From contig JAUWKY010000133.1 of NCBI GenBank assembly GCA_030613915.1, forward strand, positions 1 to 6,669: 6,669 bases of DNA. Reading direction: 5' to 3'. The notes beneath the pieces were generated by a model, which saw only the letters and a program-made list of their open reading frames with translations, made no database searches and was not told the origin of the DNA. This DNA is from Syntrophobacterales bacterium (lineage in GTDB: Bacteria; Desulfobacterota; Syntrophobacteria; BM002). Made by a program: the position numbers and the translations under genes. Positions within the stretch are counted from its first letter, which is position 1; every line of letters begins with the position of its first letter. Shown here piece after piece: positions 5,725-6,669 of this stretch.

Positions 5725-6669
5725 ATGACTATGGCAAGGTATATGGAGAAGTATTCTCAACTGGATCAGGATAAGCGGGCGGCGCTGTTGAGCTTGCTCT
5801 CACAGGATGCGGCTGCGGATCCTTCCGCCTGGCAGCTATTCTGGCAGGATGTGCTGGGTGATGAAGCTGGCTCGGGCGGAGAAGACCTGGAAACACTGTT
5901 TTCGGTTTTTGAGGAGGGGATTTCCCAAATTAGCGCCGCCAATCTCGAAGCTGAAGCTGTCATTTCCCAATGGGTTAAGGAGGTTATCAGGGTAGCTAAG
6001 CGTCGAGGTTCAGGCCAAGCAGATTTCAGCGAGCGCTTACTCACTCGCCAGCTTTCTAAACAGGTTGGACCTCGCGATCAAGGTAGGCCCCAGACTGCCG
6101 ATACCCGTGAGAAGATCCTGACCGCGGCACTGGAAGTCTTTTCTGCCAAGGGTTTCCATGGCACTACCGTGGATGAAATCGCGGAGCGTGCCGAGTTGGG
6201 GAAGGGAACGGTATACCGCCATTTCCACAGCAAGAAAGGGCTATTTACTGAGCTAATCCGCTCAAAGGTGGCCGAACTGGATCAGGCAGTCGCCGGCGCC
6301 GTCGATCCGCGGGCAGACGTGCTTGAGGTTATTGAGGCCTACTTGAGAATCTATTTTGCCTTTTTCGACCGCAACCGAAATCTGTATAAGGTTCTTATCC
6401 AGGAGCAGAGCGATTTTGGTGCTGAGGTCAAGGCTCTCTATATTGGCAACATTTTGAAGAAAGTACCGTTGCTCAAGCGTAAGATCTTGCAAGCCGCTAA
6501 GAGTGGTCTTCTCAAACAAATGGACTTCCACACCGTTTTCTACGGTGTGATGGGTTTTATCGATGGCATAATGCAGAAATGGTTGGCCAGTGATGGCGAA
6601 TACTCTTTGGTGGATGATTTACCCACCGTCATCGAGACCGTCTTTTATGGTTTTGTGAATCCTGAGTTG
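5725..6669 (+). CDS. TetR/AcrR-family transcriptional regulator with a long N-terminal extension (3' partial)
   Basis: The frame is open from ATG 5725 to the window end (315 residues, no stop), so the C-terminus is missing, though probably only a few residues. Residues 127-179 are a textbook TetR HTH: TREKILTAALEVFSAKGF, then TTVDEIAERAELGKGTVYRHF and SKKGLF. The rest (about 180-315) is the helical ligand-binding/dimer domain. Residues 1-125 are an extra, mostly helical region with Trp36, Trp40 and Trp83 and a basic end (VAKRRG), with no domain I recognise. It is not a misread start: after GTG 5851 no in-frame ATG, GTG or TTG occurs before the HTH, so at least about 80 residues must precede it. 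ATG 5731 and 5743 are alternative starts; Shine-Dalgarno support is weak for all. The promoter and palindrome just upstream suggest autoregulation. Regulated target genes are not in the window. Confidence 0.9.
   Translation, partial: MTMARYMEKYSQLDQDKRAALLSLLSQDAAADPSAWQLFWQDVLGDEAGSGGEDLETLFSVFEEGISQISAANLEAEAVISQWVKEVIRVAKRRGSGQADFSERLLTRQLSKQVGPRDQGRPQTADTREKILTAALEVFSAKGFHGTTVDEIAERAELGKGTVYRHFHSKKGLFTELIRSKVAELDQAVAGAVDPRADVLEVIEAYLRIYFAFFDRNRNLYKVLIQEQSDFGAEVKALYIGNILKKVPLLKRKILQAAKSGLLKQMDFHTVFYGVMGFIDGIMQKWLASDGEYSLVDDLPTVIETVFYGFVNPEL

Overview
The window reads as ordinary chromosomal sequence from a Gram-negative bacterium, most likely a member of the Desulfobacterota (former Deltaproteobacteria). 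This is inferred from the style of the proteins: a biotin-carrier tail like those of oxaloacetate or pyruvate carboxylase-type subunits, a DUF374/LpxJ-like lipid A acyltransferase, and a ParB-like gene paired with an SPL-like gene. The short-heptad intergenic arrays also fit. No rRNA or marker gene is present to settle it.

Layout, all genes on the + strand: (1) the 3' end of a biotin-carrier protein (1-264) with a strong intrinsic terminator (286-319). (2) A gene-free stretch (320-505) holding an inverted array of 7-nt repeats. (3) A tight three-gene block: purC (506-1393), a ParB-like protein (1404-2369) whose Shine-Dalgarno overlaps the purC stop, and a spore-photoproduct-lyase-like radical SAM enzyme (2366-3433) overlapping it by 4 nt. 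(4) After 75 nt, a DUF374 acyltransferase (3509-4210). (5) A second gene-free stretch (4211-4452) with a diverged copy of the heptad element, an inserted hairpin and an 8-bp tandem repeat. (6) A secreted staphylococcal-nuclease-like protein (4453-5088) and a Nudix hydrolase (5137-5616). (7) A promoter with an overlapping perfect palindrome (5664-5708), followed by a TetR/AcrR-family regulator that runs off the end (5725-6669).

Three things stand out. The ParB-like/SPL-like pair is translationally coupled, and both partners have changed catalytic residues: the SPL-like protein lacks the H-donor Cys and one of the H-transfer Tyr, and the ParB-like protein has a shifted ENxxR motif. They may form an uncharacterised nucleic-acid-related system. 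The TetR regulator carries about 125 extra residues before its HTH, and this is not a start-site artefact because no ATG, GTG or TTG lies in frame near the HTH. It is preceded by an 18-bp palindrome placed as expected for autorepression. The two intergenic heptad elements share architecture and flanks and look like copies of one dispersed genomic repeat.

Functionally the genes are mixed: central carboxylation metabolism, purine synthesis, possible nucleic acid repair, envelope lipid synthesis, extracytoplasmic nuclease, nucleotide clean-up and transcriptional control. Only purC-parB-spl looks like an operon by spacing; the rest may be independent units.
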